In this document: in pieces, positions 56,302-64,000 of the stretch
Layout of the letters: each line of letters starts with the position of its first letter
Position numbering within the stretch: position 1 is the stretch's first letter
NCBI RefSeq assembly: GCF_024347295.1
Contig: NZ_AP025459.1
Coordinates: 310,001 to 374,000 of the forward strand
Length of the DNA stretch: 64,000 nt
Direction of reading: 5' to 3'
From: Vibrio artabrorum
Lineage (GTDB): Bacteria; Pseudomonadota; Gammaproteobacteria; Enterobacterales; Vibrionaceae
Notes under the pieces: generated by a model
Database searches by the model: none
Seen by the model: only the letters and a program-made list of their open reading frames with translations
What the model was told of the DNA's origin: nothing
Program-made: the position numbers and the translations under genes

Positions 56302-59300
56302 ATGTTTACAGCTACTGATGTGTTAAAACCAGAATTCAACGAGCAATCGCTTGATGATCTCTGGTCGCTTATCTCACCATTATATATGGTGGATGAAACC
56401 CAATGGCTAGAGCAACTCTTACCACTAGCAACCCCTTCTGAGTCAGAAAAGCAACAAATCACAAAAAAAACGACCTCATTGATTGAAGCTATTCGTGCTG
56501 ATAAAACGTCTATCCAGATGATCGATGCACTGTTACTTGAATACAGCTTAGACACTCAAGAGGGCATCTTGCTGATGTGTCTGGCGGAAGCCTTGATGCG
56601 TATTCCTGATTCAGCAACGGCGGATGCGCTGATTCGTGACAAACTCAGTGTTGCTGATTGGAAATCTCATCTAAAGAATTCTGACTCTGTGTTTGTTAAC
56701 GCTTCTACTTGGGGGCTAATGCTAACTGGCAAGGTGGTTGGTCTTTCATCTAACGAGCAGAGTGCGGGTCAAGCGGTCAACCGCTTAGTAAACAAGCTTT
56801 CTGAGCCTGTTATTCGTAAAGCGATGCACCAAGCGATGAAGGTGATGGGGCACCAATTCGTTCTTGGCCGCAGTATTGCTGAAGCACAAAAGAACGGTAA
56901 GTCTATGCGTGACAAAGGTTTTACCTATTCATACGATATGTTAGGTGAAGCGGCACTGACCACAGCAGACGCCAATAAATACTTCAAAGATTACCTAATG
57001 GCGATTGAAGCCGTAGGTCGAGATACGTATGTCTCTTCAAAATCGAGCCCTGCGCCATCGGTATCTATCAAGTTGTCTGCGCTTCATCCACGTTATGAAG
57101 TGGCGAACGAAGACCGCGTATTGACGGAACTTTGCGATACGCTAGAACAGCTATTGCGCCGCGCAGTCGAGCTCGATGTTGCCATTACGATTGATGCGGA
57201 AGAAGCGGATCGCCTAGAGCTATCTCTTAAACTATTCGAAAAACTGTACCGCACTGACCTAGTAAAAGGCTGGGGTAAATTTGGTCTGGTTATTCAAGCT
57301 TACTCAAAGCGTGCACTTCCGGTTCTGGTTTGGCTAAACCGCTTGGCGAAAGAGCAGGGTGACTTAATCCCGCTTCGCTTGGTGAAAGGCGCGTACTGGG
57401 ACAGCGAAATCAAATGGTCACAACAAGCGGGCTTTACTGATTACCCCGTTTACACACGTAAAGAAGCGACGGATGTGGCTTACCTTGCTTGTGCACGTTA
57501 CTTATTGAGCCCTGGCGTTCGTGGCAATATCTTCCCGCAGTTCGCCAGCCACAATGCTCATACGGTTTCCGCTATTGCAGTAATGACTGACCATAAAGAC
57601 TTTGAATTCCAACGCTTACACGGTATGGGTGATTCGCTTTACAACCATGCGATGGAAGCTTATCAGCAGTCAGTACGTATTTACGCACCGGTTGGCAGCC
57701 ATAAAGACCTACTGCCATACCTAGTACGTCGCTTGCTAGAAAACGGCGCAAACAGCTCGTTTGTACACCGTTTGGTTGACGCTCGTTGCCCAGTGGCAGA
57801 GCTGACTCAGCACCCAGTTGATATGCTTCTGGCGTTCGATACCTTGAATAACACTAAGATTCCTCTGCCGCCTGCGGTGTTCCCCGAACGTAAGAACTCG
57901 TATGGTGTCAACATTGATATCGAAAGCGAAGCGCATCAGTTTGAAGAGCAAGTAAAAGGCTTCTTGAACAATCAATGGATTGCCGGGCCTGTGATCAACG
58001 GTGAAGCTCTTGCTGAAAGCATGATCAAGGCGGATCAGAATGTTGAGCAAGTGACCGCACCTTATGATCGTCGTATTCATGTGGGTCTGGTGGCTTTCGC
58101 TAACCTTGATCATGTTTCCGCGGCGATCAGTGGTGCAGACGCCGCATTCGCTGATTGGAACGCCACTGCGGTTGAAATCAGAGCGGCCGCGCTTGATAAG
58201 CTGGCTGATTTGATGGAAGACAACCTCGCTGAGCTGGTGGCGATTTGTCATCAAGAAGCGGGTAAGACAATTCATGACAGCATTGATGAAGTGCGTGAAG
58301 CGGTCGACTTTTGTCGTTACTACGCAAAACAAGCGGATAACCTCCAAGGTTTTGAACTCAAAGGTTTTGATGGTCAAACACGAATCGCTTCGCGACAAGG
58401 TCGGGGCGTATTCGTTTGTATTAGCCCTTGGAACTTCCCTCTCGCCATCTTTCTTGGCCAAATTACAGCTGCTTTGGTGGCCGGTAACACGGTTGTGGCT
58501 AAGCCTGCCGAGCAAACAAGCTTGATAGCAGCTCGCGCAGTGGAACTGATGAAGGAAGCGGGTTTCCCTGCTGGTACGATTCAGTTACTGCCGGGGCGTG
58601 GCGCCGAGATTGGCAGCGCACTCACCGGCCACGATGCAATTGCTGGCGTTGCTTTTACGGGGTCGACACCAACAGCACAACGTATCAACGTGTCATTGGC
58701 GAGTCGCAATGCTCAGCCGGTTCCGTTTATTGCGGAAACGGGTGGTCAGAATGCAATGATCGTCGACAGTACCGCACTGCCTGAGCAAGTCGTTCGTGAT
58801 GTGGTTCGTTCTGCATTCGCTTCAGCAGGCCAGCGCTGTTCGGCACTGCGGGTACTTTATATTCAAGAAGACATCGCTGATCGTGTGATTTCTCTAATTC
58901 ATGGTGCAATGGATGAGCTGAGTGTTGGTATTCCATATCTTCATAAAACCGATGTGGGCCCTGTGATCGACTCAAATGCGAAGCAGAAGCTAATGGCACA
59001 CATAGAGAACATGACCAATACCCAGAAGAAGGTGGCTCAACTTTCTCTAGGTACGGATTGTGAACATGGTGATTTTGTTCCACCAAGTGCGTTTGAAATC
59101 GATGACATCAGCTGCTTGCAAGAAGAACAGTTTGGCCCTGTGCTGCACATTGTCCGCTTCAAGGCGAGTGAGTTAGCGCAAGTTGTAGACCAAGTTAACC
59201 AAACCGGTTTTGGTCTAACTATGGGTATCCACAGTCGTAATGAAACAACTTATCGTTGGATTGAAAAACACGTGCGTGTGGGTAATTGCTACATCAACCG

Positions 59301-59439
59301 TGACCAAGTGGGCGCCGTTGTTGGTGTGCAACCATTTGGGGGTCAAGGCTTGTCGGGAACTGGCCCTAAAGCGGGTGGCCCTCACTACCTCTATCGCTTT
59401 ACCGATGTTCATTTTTCTCAATCACAAGACAAGGCATAA
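56302..59439 (+). CDS. putA: Bifunctional proline dehydrogenase / glutamate-semialdehyde dehydrogenase PutA
   Basis: PutA oxidises proline to glutamate in two channelled steps at the inner membrane. This 1045-residue form lacks the N-terminal ribbon-helix-helix DNA-binding domain of E. coli PutA (1320 residues), so it should be enzymatic only. The proline dehydrogenase barrel spans about 190-480 (SIKLSALHPRYE; LVKGAYWDSEIK; FASHNAHTV). The aldehyde dehydrogenase domain spans about 560-1030 and contains SPWNFPLAIFLGQ, FTGSTPTAQRI and the catalytic Cys in SAGQRCSALRVLY. AAGGA precedes the ATG. A stand-alone ALDH-like gene follows 11 bp downstream. Confidence 0.97.
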   Translation: MFTATDVLKPEFNEQSLDDLWSLISPLYMVDETQWLEQLLPLATPSESEKQQITKKTTSLIEAIRADKTSIQMIDALLLEYSLDTQEGILLMCLAEALMRIPDSATADALIRDKLSVADWKSHLKNSDSVFVNASTWGLMLTGKVVGLSSNEQSAGQAVNRLVNKLSEPVIRKAMHQAMKVMGHQFVLGRSIAEAQKNGKSMRDKGFTYSYDMLGEAALTTADANKYFKDYLMAIEAVGRDTYVSSKSSPAPSVSIKLSALHPRYEVANEDRVLTELCDTLEQLLRRAVELDVAITIDAEEADRLELSLKLFEKLYRTDLVKGWGKFGLVIQAYSKRALPVLVWLNRLAKEQGDLIPLRLVKGAYWDSEIKWSQQAGFTDYPVYTRKEATDVAYLACARYLLSPGVRGNIFPQFASHNAHTVSAIAVMTDHKDFEFQRLHGMGDSLYNHAMEAYQQSVRIYAPVGSHKDLLPYLVRRLLENGANSSFVHRLVDARCPVAELTQHPVDMLLAFDTLNNTKIPLPPAVFPERKNSYGVNIDIESEAHQFEEQVKGFLNNQWIAGPVINGEALAESMIKADQNVEQVTAPYDRRIHVGLVAFANLDHVSAAISGADAAFADWNATAVEIRAAALDKLADLMEDNLAELVAICHQEAGKTIHDSIDEVREAVDFCRYYAKQADNLQGFELKGFDGQTRIASRQGRGVFVCISPWNFPLAIFLGQITAALVAGNTVVAKPAEQTSLIAARAVELMKEAGFPAGTIQLLPGRGAEIGSALTGHDAIAGVAFTGSTPTAQRINVSLASRNAQPVPFIAETGGQNAMIVDSTALPEQVVRDVVRSAFASAGQRCSALRVLYIQEDIADRVISLIHGAMDELSVGIPYLHKTDVGPVIDSNAKQKLMAHIENMTNTQKKVAQLSLGTDCEHGDFVPPSAFEIDDISCLQEEQFGPVLHIVRFKASELAQVVDQVNQTGFGLTMGIHSRNETTYRWIEKHVRVGNCYINRDQVGAVVGVQPFGGQGLSGTGPKAGGPHYLYRFTDVHFSQSQDKA

Positions 59440-59450
59440 GGAGCAGTATC

Positions 59451-60155
59451 ATGGTTCATCAAGTGGCAAGTTTTTCTGATGCTTTGTTGGCGTGGGAACA
59501 ATGGAATCTTACCGATTTTGATCATAAGAGTGCTCAGGTACTTTCATTTAAATCAGAGATGGAAAGTCAATCTGCGCCTTTGGCTGCGGTAATGACTTTC
59601 CATCTAGAGCAAGCATTTGCACTGCTTGCTGAACATCATCTAATGGCAGGCCCTACGGGGGAAACCAACGAGCTGTATGCTGCTGGTCGTGGCGTCGCTT
59701 TGGTAATTGTTGATGATTTCGAAGAGAAGTTGCCTGCACTGCAAACCGCAATGGCGATGATTACAACCGCACTATTGGCCGGTAATAGCGTTCAATTGTG
59801 CAGTGATGACGTGCCGTTCAATACCTTAATTGCGGATGCTGCGAAACAAGCGAGCCTGCCTACCAACTTGGTACAGGTTGCCTCGTATGACGCTGCTCAA
59901 CTACTGTTGTCTTGCGATGTACGAAGTGTGGCTTACGTGGGGAATTCACAAACGGCTCAAGCGATTAATTTACAACTTGCTAAGCGTGACGGTGCCATTG
60001 TCAGTTTAGTGGCTGAAACGGATCTGAAGGCAATGAATGTTGCTCATGATCCACATCTAGCGCTGCGTTTCATTACCGAGCGTACGCGAACTATAAATAT
60101 CACTGCCGTGGGCGGTAACGCGACCTTGCTCGAACTTGGAAGTGAAGCTCACTAA
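59451..60155 (+). CDS. Stand-alone ALDH-superfamily-like domain protein of the put operon
   Basis: This 234-residue protein resembles the Rossmann half of aldehyde dehydrogenases: GRGVALVIVDDFEEKLPALQTAMAMITTALLAGNSVQLCSDD (shortened; about 75-116), then VAYVGNSQTAQAINLQLAKRDGAIVSLVAE (shortened). It lacks the catalytic Cys domain. Large PutA proteins carry a similar inactive ALDH-like C-terminal domain that stabilises the dimer or closes the tunnel. Here putA is short, and this neighbour (11 bp downstream, AAGGAG start) may supply that domain in trans. It is followed by a terminator. Confidence 0.8.
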   Translation: MVHQVASFSDALLAWEQWNLTDFDHKSAQVLSFKSEMESQSAPLAAVMTFHLEQAFALLAEHHLMAGPTGETNELYAAGRGVALVIVDDFEEKLPALQTAMAMITTALLAGNSVQLCSDDVPFNTLIADAAKQASLPTNLVQVASYDAAQLLLSCDVRSVAYVGNSQTAQAINLQLAKRDGAIVSLVAETDLKAMNVAHDPHLALRFITERTRTINITAVGGNATLLELGSEAH

Positions 60156-60175
60156 CCTTCAGTAATATTGGCTCT

Positions 60176-60207
60176 AAAGACCTTTGGTTTTGGCCATTGG
60201 TCTTTTT
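60176..60207 (+). terminator. Terminator after the ALDH-like gene
   Basis: AAAGACC (60176-60182) and GGTCTTT (60199-60205) pair, with GG/CC inside, followed by TTTTT, 20 bp after the stop. It separates putA from putP, so putP probably has additional promoter activity. Confidence 0.72.
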
Positions 60208-60306
60208 AGAACCAGAATCCTCAATTCAATGCACTGACTTGTCTCTAGGGGCTTGCTATTCATTGAATTGGGCATGGAAGGCTTTCTAAAAAATGAGGAC
60301 TATCAA

Positions 60307-61800
60307 ATGATAGAAAACAGTTTTGCAATAACGACGACGTTCATTGCGTATCTAATTCTGATGCTAGCGATCGGTGTTATTGCTTACAAACGGACATCTA
60401 GCTCTACGGACTACTTCCTAGGCGGACGTTCGTTAGGCCCATGGCCTGCTGCCCTTTCTGCTGGTGCATCAGACATGAGTGGCTGGTTGTTATTGGGCTT
60501 GCCTGGTTACGCTTATGCTTCTGGGTTTGAAGCATTTTGGCTTGCTGGTGGTCTGCTTGTCGGTACATGGGCAAACTGGTTAATCAGCGCTAAGCGTCTA
60601 CGCACTTACAGTATTACAACTGAATCTCTTACGCTGCCCGAATTCCTATCTCGTCGTTTCAATGATAATTCTAAGTTGATCCAAACCATCTCTGCTTTAT
60701 TTATCCTTTTATTCTTCCTTTTCTACACAAGTTCAGGCTTGGTAGCTGGGGGGAAATTGTTTGAAACGGTATTTGGTTTAGATTATGCGACCGCCGTCAT
60801 TATCGGCACTGTGTGTGTGGTTTCTTACACTTTATTTGGTGGGTTCCTTGCCGTAGCTTGGACGGATTTAGTGCAAGGCTTATTGATGTCTGCTGCGCTA
60901 TTGATTGTACCAATCGCCGCTATGAACGGTGGCTTAGGGCAGTTATCTAGCGATCTACACAATATCAATCCTGAGTTACTAACACTATGGAATAATGTGA
61001 AAGGCGAGCCTCTGTCCGCTATCGCGATTATCTCGCTAGTCGCATGGGGTCTAGGTTACTTTGGTCAACCCCATATTCTTGCGCGTTTTAAAGCTACACG
61101 TAGCAACAAAGACTTAACTGCTGCGCGTCGTATTGCTGTTATTTGGTCTGCATTGTCTATGGTTGGTGCAATGCTTGTTGGTCTTGTCGGTTTAATTTAC
61201 GTGACTAACTCCGGTGCGCCTAAGCTAGACGATGGTGAGAAGATCTTCATGCTGCTTGTGAACGCGATGTTCCACCCAGTTATCGCAGGTATCCTGCTAG
61301 CAGCAATCCTAGCGGCAATCATGAGTACCGCGGATTCACAACTTCTTGTTTCTTCTTCTGCACTGGCAGAAGATCTGTACAAGCAAGTGTTGAAGAAAGA
61401 TGCGACCTCTGAAGAGATCGTTCGTGTCGGACGCTTTGCGGTAATTATCATTTCTCTAATTGCTCTTATGCTTGCGATGACACCAGACAGTTCAGTGCTT
61501 GGTCTTGTATCTTACGCGTGGGCAGGTTTTGGTGCTGCATTTGGCCCGGCTGTTGTATTGAGTCTTTACTGGTCTCGAATGAACCGTAATGGTGCTTTGG
61601 CGGGTATTGTGGTTGGTGGCGTTACAATTGTTCTTTGGAAGCAGTTGACTGGCGGTTGGTTCGATGTGTACGAAATCGTACCTGGGATCATTTTATCCAC
61701 TATCTCAATTGTTGTCGTTAGCTTGATTACTGGTGAGCCAGAAGACAAAGTTAAGAAGCAACATGCTGAGTTCGAAAAGAACCTCGTTGAGCTAGACTGA
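60307..61800 (+). CDS. putP: Sodium/proline symporter PutP
   Basis: This 497-residue SSSF-family symporter takes up proline with Na+. ATG 60307 has GAGGA seven bases upstream and gives the N-terminus MIENSFAITTTFIAYLILML. The longer reading from 60253 adds an unrelated leader. Hallmarks are YFLGGRSLGPWPAALSAGASDMSGWLLLGLPG (shortened; about 40-70), containing Na+-site residues, GYFGQPHILARFKA, and AIMSTADSQLLVSSSALAEDLY (shortened). About 13 membrane helices are expected. A parS2 site begins at the base after its stop codon. Confidence 0.96.
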   Translation: MIENSFAITTTFIAYLILMLAIGVIAYKRTSSSTDYFLGGRSLGPWPAALSAGASDMSGWLLLGLPGYAYASGFEAFWLAGGLLVGTWANWLISAKRLRTYSITTESLTLPEFLSRRFNDNSKLIQTISALFILLFFLFYTSSGLVAGGKLFETVFGLDYATAVIIGTVCVVSYTLFGGFLAVAWTDLVQGLLMSAALLIVPIAAMNGGLGQLSSDLHNINPELLTLWNNVKGEPLSAIAIISLVAWGLGYFGQPHILARFKATRSNKDLTAARRIAVIWSALSMVGAMLVGLVGLIYVTNSGAPKLDDGEKIFMLLVNAMFHPVIAGILLAAILAAIMSTADSQLLVSSSALAEDLYKQVLKKDATSEEIVRVGRFAVIIISLIALMLAMTPDSSVLGLVSYAWAGFGAAFGPAVVLSLYWSRMNRNGALAGIVVGGVTIVLWKQLTGGWFDVYEIVPGIILSTISIVVVSLITGEPEDKVKKQHAEFEKNLVELD

Positions 61801-61813
61801 TTTACATTGTAAA
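61801..61813. promoter_or_regulatory. parS2 centromere site 5
   Basis: TTTACATTGTAAA is a perfect parS2 match starting immediately after the putP stop, about 27 kb from the origin core. Confidence 0.92.
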
Positions 61814-61852
61814 AATACCGATGAATGAGTAAAGATCATTAGTAAAAATGAA

Positions 61853-61882
61853 TAGAGTCACTTCGGTGGCTCTATTTTTTTT
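61853..61882 (+). terminator. putP terminator
   Basis: TAGAGTCAC and GTGGCTCTA pair (one G-U) around a TTCG tetraloop, followed by eight T residues. Confidence 0.93.
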
Positions 61883-61954
61883 ATCTTGATCGAATGTGTC
61901 GATTTGCGAGCGATTTAGTAAAAGATTGTTGAATCAAGCATAGTTGTTTTGAGG

Positions 61955-61967
61955 TTTACAATGTAAA
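61955..61967. promoter_or_regulatory. parS2 centromere site 6
   Basis: TTTACAATGTAAA is a perfect parS2 match, 154 bp from site 5 in the putP downstream gap. Apart from the two parS2 sites and the terminator, I see nothing in 61801-62161. Confidence 0.92.
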
Positions 61968-62161
61968 TTGAAGGAGTTCAAAGCGCAGAAAAAAGCGTAG
62001 GTAGGAAATAATAATGACGTTTGATGTCAAAAATAAGAAAGTAAAATGGCTATTTTTTGAACTTAGCGCTCACTTTTATCATTAGAGCCGTGAATTTTGG
62101 GACTGAATTGGACATGATATGTTAATTGTCATTAACCACTAAAGACCTATAGGACAAAGGC

Positions 62162-62404
62162 ATGCCAGATCTCTATTGCAAAGGATGTAAAAAAACAACA
62201 CTACATAAATCTATAATGAAACGTTGTGAATTAGAGCCTGAGACAGCGTCGGGCCGTATGATGCAATGGACGTCAAAGCTGTTTAGTGGCAATCTATATT
62301 ACGACATGGAAACTCAACATTTTTGTCGAACGTGTAACTGTCGTTGCGAAGCGATAGAGCCTGCTCCTCAAGTCGGTTTAGCTTCATATATGCCAAATGC
62401 GTAA
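62162..62404 (+). CDS. Small zinc-ribbon-like protein
   Basis: This 80-residue protein has two cysteine knuckles, CKGC (residues 6-9) and CRTCNCRC near residues 55-60, suggesting a zinc ribbon. The two pairs are separated by about 45 residues. There is no signal peptide. AGGACAAAGG precedes the ATG. I do not recognise a named family. The Cys pattern recalls small rubredoxin-like or RNA/DNA-associated proteins of vibrios. Confidence 0.72.
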   Translation: MPDLYCKGCKKTTLHKSIMKRCELEPETASGRMMQWTSKLFSGNLYYDMETQHFCRTCNCRCEAIEPAPQVGLASYMPNA

Positions 62405-62451
62405 TTACTGACTGAGATCAACAAACCTACTCGATAGTAGGCTGCTTTGCT

Positions 62452-62622
62452 CTACACAGCTTTGCCTATAAGCTCATTCTTAAGTGGGATATTATCAATT
62501 CTCACTTCCCATCCATAGGTTAAGTATTCATGAGCGAGTGCTTGAGCAACATCTTCTGATACTGTTACGTGTGTCCATGAGCCAACGCCGTATGGTTTGT
62601 ATGAGAGTTCCTGCATTTTCAT
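62452..62622 (-). CDS. Small 56-residue protein, function unknown
   Basis: On the minus strand, ATG 62622 opens a frame reading MKMQELSYKPYGVGSWTHVT and ending in LKNELIGKAV at a TAG. The composition is protein-like and AAGGA lies ten bases upstream; the second Met is a possible start. It is convergent with the zinc-ribbon gene. The folded-looking alternation (WTHVTVSEDVAQALAHEYLTYGWEV, shortened) suggests a small alpha/beta domain. It is short enough to be missed by usual gene-length cut-offs. Confidence 0.6.
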   Translation of the reverse strand: MKMQELSYKPYGVGSWTHVTVSEDVAQALAHEYLTYGWEVRIDNIPLKNELIGKAV

Positions 62623-62901
62623 AATCGCGCTATCCTTTCCTTTTGAGCATTCTATTATTCACTTTGACCTATATCCTTTCTTTCGTTTCTAGCTCAATTT
62701 ATTTGTTCTTAAGGTCATGACTATAACAATTGATTTATAGGCAGAAGATGAGTTGTAGAATACTTATCGGTCTGAAATTATTTATATTTTCTGTGAATGG
62801 TATGGGTGTTTTTGGTTTCGTTAAATATGTGAGCGTATTTTTGCCGGATGCCGCTTAATATGGACGATACTGAACCGAATTTAGAGTATTTAAGGAATAT
62901 T

Positions 62902-63390
62902 ATGCCTCAGCATCAGCTTGATCGTATCGATAAAGAGATACTAAGAATTTTGCACCTGAAAGGGCGATTACCTGTCGTTGAGCTCGCAAAACAGGTCAAT
63001 CTAACGACCTCTCCTTGTTCTGATAGATTAAAGCGACTTGAAAAAGAGGGTTACATAACCGGTTATCATGCTGAGCTTTGTTCTGAAAAGTTGGGGTTGG
63101 ATGTGCAAGTATTTATTCATATTCGCCTTGACCAGACCAGTTTCTCCATCTTTGATAAATTTGCTCAAGCTGTTGATCTGATGCCAGAAGTTGAAGAGTG
63201 CTATTCGTTGTCTGGTGACTTTGACACCATGATTAAAGTACGAGTGAAAGACATGAAAGCATATCAGTCGTTTATGGCCTCGAAGCTCGGGACGTTACCC
63301 GGAGTGATTCAGACCCGCAGTGAAGTGGTGATCGAAGAGCATAAGAAAGGTTTTGGTGTGAACCCTGAGTTGTTATCAACACTGAAATAG
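62902..63390 (+). CDS. Lrp/AsnC-family regulator
   Basis: This 162-residue regulator starts at ATG 62902, with AAGGA five bases upstream; the longer reading adds 18 residues before the conserved LDRIDKEIL. The N-terminal helix-turn-helix contains LPVVELAKQVNLTTSPCSDRLKRLEKEGYI (shortened; about 22-52). A C-terminal RAM amino-acid-sensing domain follows (CYSLSGDFDTMIKVRVKDM; about 98-116). Its position near putA-putP makes it a candidate proline-responsive regulator, as Lrp-type PutR proteins are in other bacteria. That role is inference. Confidence 0.9.
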   Translation: MPQHQLDRIDKEILRILHLKGRLPVVELAKQVNLTTSPCSDRLKRLEKEGYITGYHAELCSEKLGLDVQVFIHIRLDQTSFSIFDKFAQAVDLMPEVEECYSLSGDFDTMIKVRVKDMKAYQSFMASKLGTLPGVIQTRSEVVIEEHKKGFGVNPELLSTLK

Positions 63391-63397
63391 GTATTTA

Positions 63398-63556
63398 TAC
63401 CAATCGTAGTAAATAACTGGTCATTCTAGCTTGTTTAAAACCTCGATAACTTCGTTAGAATTTTTGATTGTCGAATGACTACTTATCAGAAAATTCTGTC
63501 TTGTTCTCAAGTTTTTCTCTGTGCCATTCCTGATCACTGACCAAATGTGATTGGTA
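63398..63556. repeat. Vibrio-type palindromic intergenic repeat (MITE-like)
   Basis: The segment starts TACCAATC (63398-63405) and ends GATTGGTA (63549-63556), perfect 8-bp inverted ends about 159 bp apart. It encodes nothing convincing. From memory, blocks beginning ATACCAATCNTAGTAAATAACTGG are widespread in Vibrio intergenic regions and behave like non-autonomous mobile elements. The single copy here cannot prove mobility. Confidence 0.5.
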
Positions 63557-63584
63557 TTACGAGTTGTTGGGTGTCGAATTGGAT

Positions 63585-63616
63585 AAAAAATGGAAGCGAA
63601 CACGCTTCCATTTTTT
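63585..63616. terminator. Bidirectional terminator before the DUF445 gene end
   Basis: TGGAAGCG and CGCTTCCA pair around AACA, flanked by AAAAAA and TTTTTT so the stem can extend to 14 bp. It terminates the leftward DUF445 gene 30 bp after its stop, and could stop the Lrp transcript. Confidence 0.9.
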
Positions 63617-63645
63617 ATGGGTTTAGGGGAATAGCGATAAATCAA

Positions 63646-64000
63646 TTATAGTGTGATCGCTGCGGAAATTAAGCCTATGACACCGCCAAACACGCCCCCC
63701 CAAACAACGAGCCAACCAAGGTGTTTCTTGATCATCGTCTGGACCATTTCTTTGACTAGTTTTGGCGTCAATTCATTCAAGCGTTGATCGATGATTGCCT
63801 CGATATTTTCTTTGATTTCATCCATCATCGCCGTTGACTCTAGCTCTTCTTTGATGGCTGTTTTTACTGTGTCGCTGCGGCTAATCTCCACCACCGATTC
63901 TTGCATTTTTTCTACGAAAGGCGCTTTCATGGGTTCTAGAGCTTCTGTGCCGCCGAACATGGCCAACATACCACCAAATTGTGAGTTCTCGATAACATGA
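63646..64000 (-). CDS. DUF445-family membrane protein, C-terminal part
   Basis: The gene runs off the right edge; the last 117 codons are visible. In-frame sequence upstream of the first internal Met reads HVIENSQFGGMLAMFGG, so the start lies outside the window. The visible part has an amphipathic coiled region (about 60 residues of KEELESTAMMDEIKENIEAI type) and a final hydrophobic helix (LGWLVVWGGVFGGVIGLISAA, shortened). This matches the C-terminus of DUF445 inner-membrane proteins, whose function is not established. Confidence 0.75.
   Translation of the reverse strand, partial: HVIENSQFGGMLAMFGGTEALEPMKAPFVEKMQESVVEISRSDTVKTAIKEELESTAMMDEIKENIEAIIDQRLNELTPKLVKEMVQTMIKKHLGWLVVWGGVFGGVIGLISAAITL

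Noticed and set aside
57736..58515. 259-residue antisense reading frame inside putA
   Set aside because: It lies entirely opposite an intact, strongly conserved enzyme, with no ribosome-binding site and no family resemblance; codon-use shadow.
63421..63645. 74-residue minus-strand frame in the palindromic repeat
   Set aside because: It lies mostly within the MITE-like block and the terminator; such frames are artefacts of the repeat.

Overview
This window is the replication-origin region of the second chromosome of a Vibrio, probably a marine species of the Splendidus-clade type; the species is inferred only from overall character. The diagnosis rests on the rctB - iteron origin - parA2 - parB2 - tmcA block (32.6-40.3 kb), the Dam-rich TGATCA iterons, one consensus DnaA box, and six perfect copies of the chromosome-2 centromere site parS2 (TTTACANTGTAAA) at 35.6, 40.2-40.3 and 61.8-62.0 kb. 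No rRNA, tRNA, CRISPR array, insertion sequence or prophage was seen.

Left arm, 0-8 kb: hexuronate (galacturonate) catabolism. A truncated GntR regulator and uxaC-uxaB-uxaA face a TRAP transporter across a promoter region carrying TTGNTATACCAA-type operators. The transporter's binding-protein gene is frameshifted by an exact 10-bp tandem duplication. 8.3-12.4 kb: the homogentisate operon hppD-hmgA-fahA-maiA (tyrosine catabolism), with a near-perfect TyrR box upstream. 12.7-18.1 kb: a tightly coupled ABC importer of the Fe3+/2-aminoethylphosphonate type, co-transcribed with an alkaline-phosphatase-superfamily hydrolase and a HAD phosphatase. 18.4-26.8 kb: a polar-amino-acid-type ABC importer, a MocR regulator, a class III aminotransferase, a TSUP exporter and a YdfG-like reductase. 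Together these match a taurine-nitrogen scavenging route that excretes isethionate. 26.8-32.3 kb: a hybrid sensor kinase divergent from a periplasmic binding protein, a NADAR-family protein and small conserved genes.

Origin, 32.3-40.6 kb: rctB with its terminator; a probable 29-mer operator; an AT-rich unwinding region; six TGATCA iterons at 22-23 bp period; a DnaA box; and a control array of inverted iterons around TTTAGCACTTA cores. The partition operon and tmcA follow. Further iteron-like sites lie beside the rctB terminator and 20 kb away at 55.15 kb, where they may titrate or handcuff RctB.

Right arm, 40.6-64 kb: a DUF342 (FapA-like) protein; a lapC-lapG-lapD-lapB module for c-di-GMP-gated retention of a large surface adhesin, without the adhesin or outer-membrane pore gene; a CueR-type promoter ahead of a Tat-exported multicopper oxidase; pdxH; two paralogous secreted coiled-coil/PEGA proteins, one with a SUMF1 domain lacking the formylglycine-generating cysteine; and a proline-utilisation region (AraC regulator, putA, a stand-alone ALDH-like protein, putP, Lrp/AsnC regulator). 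A Vibrio-type palindromic intergenic repeat and a truncated DUF445 membrane protein end the window.
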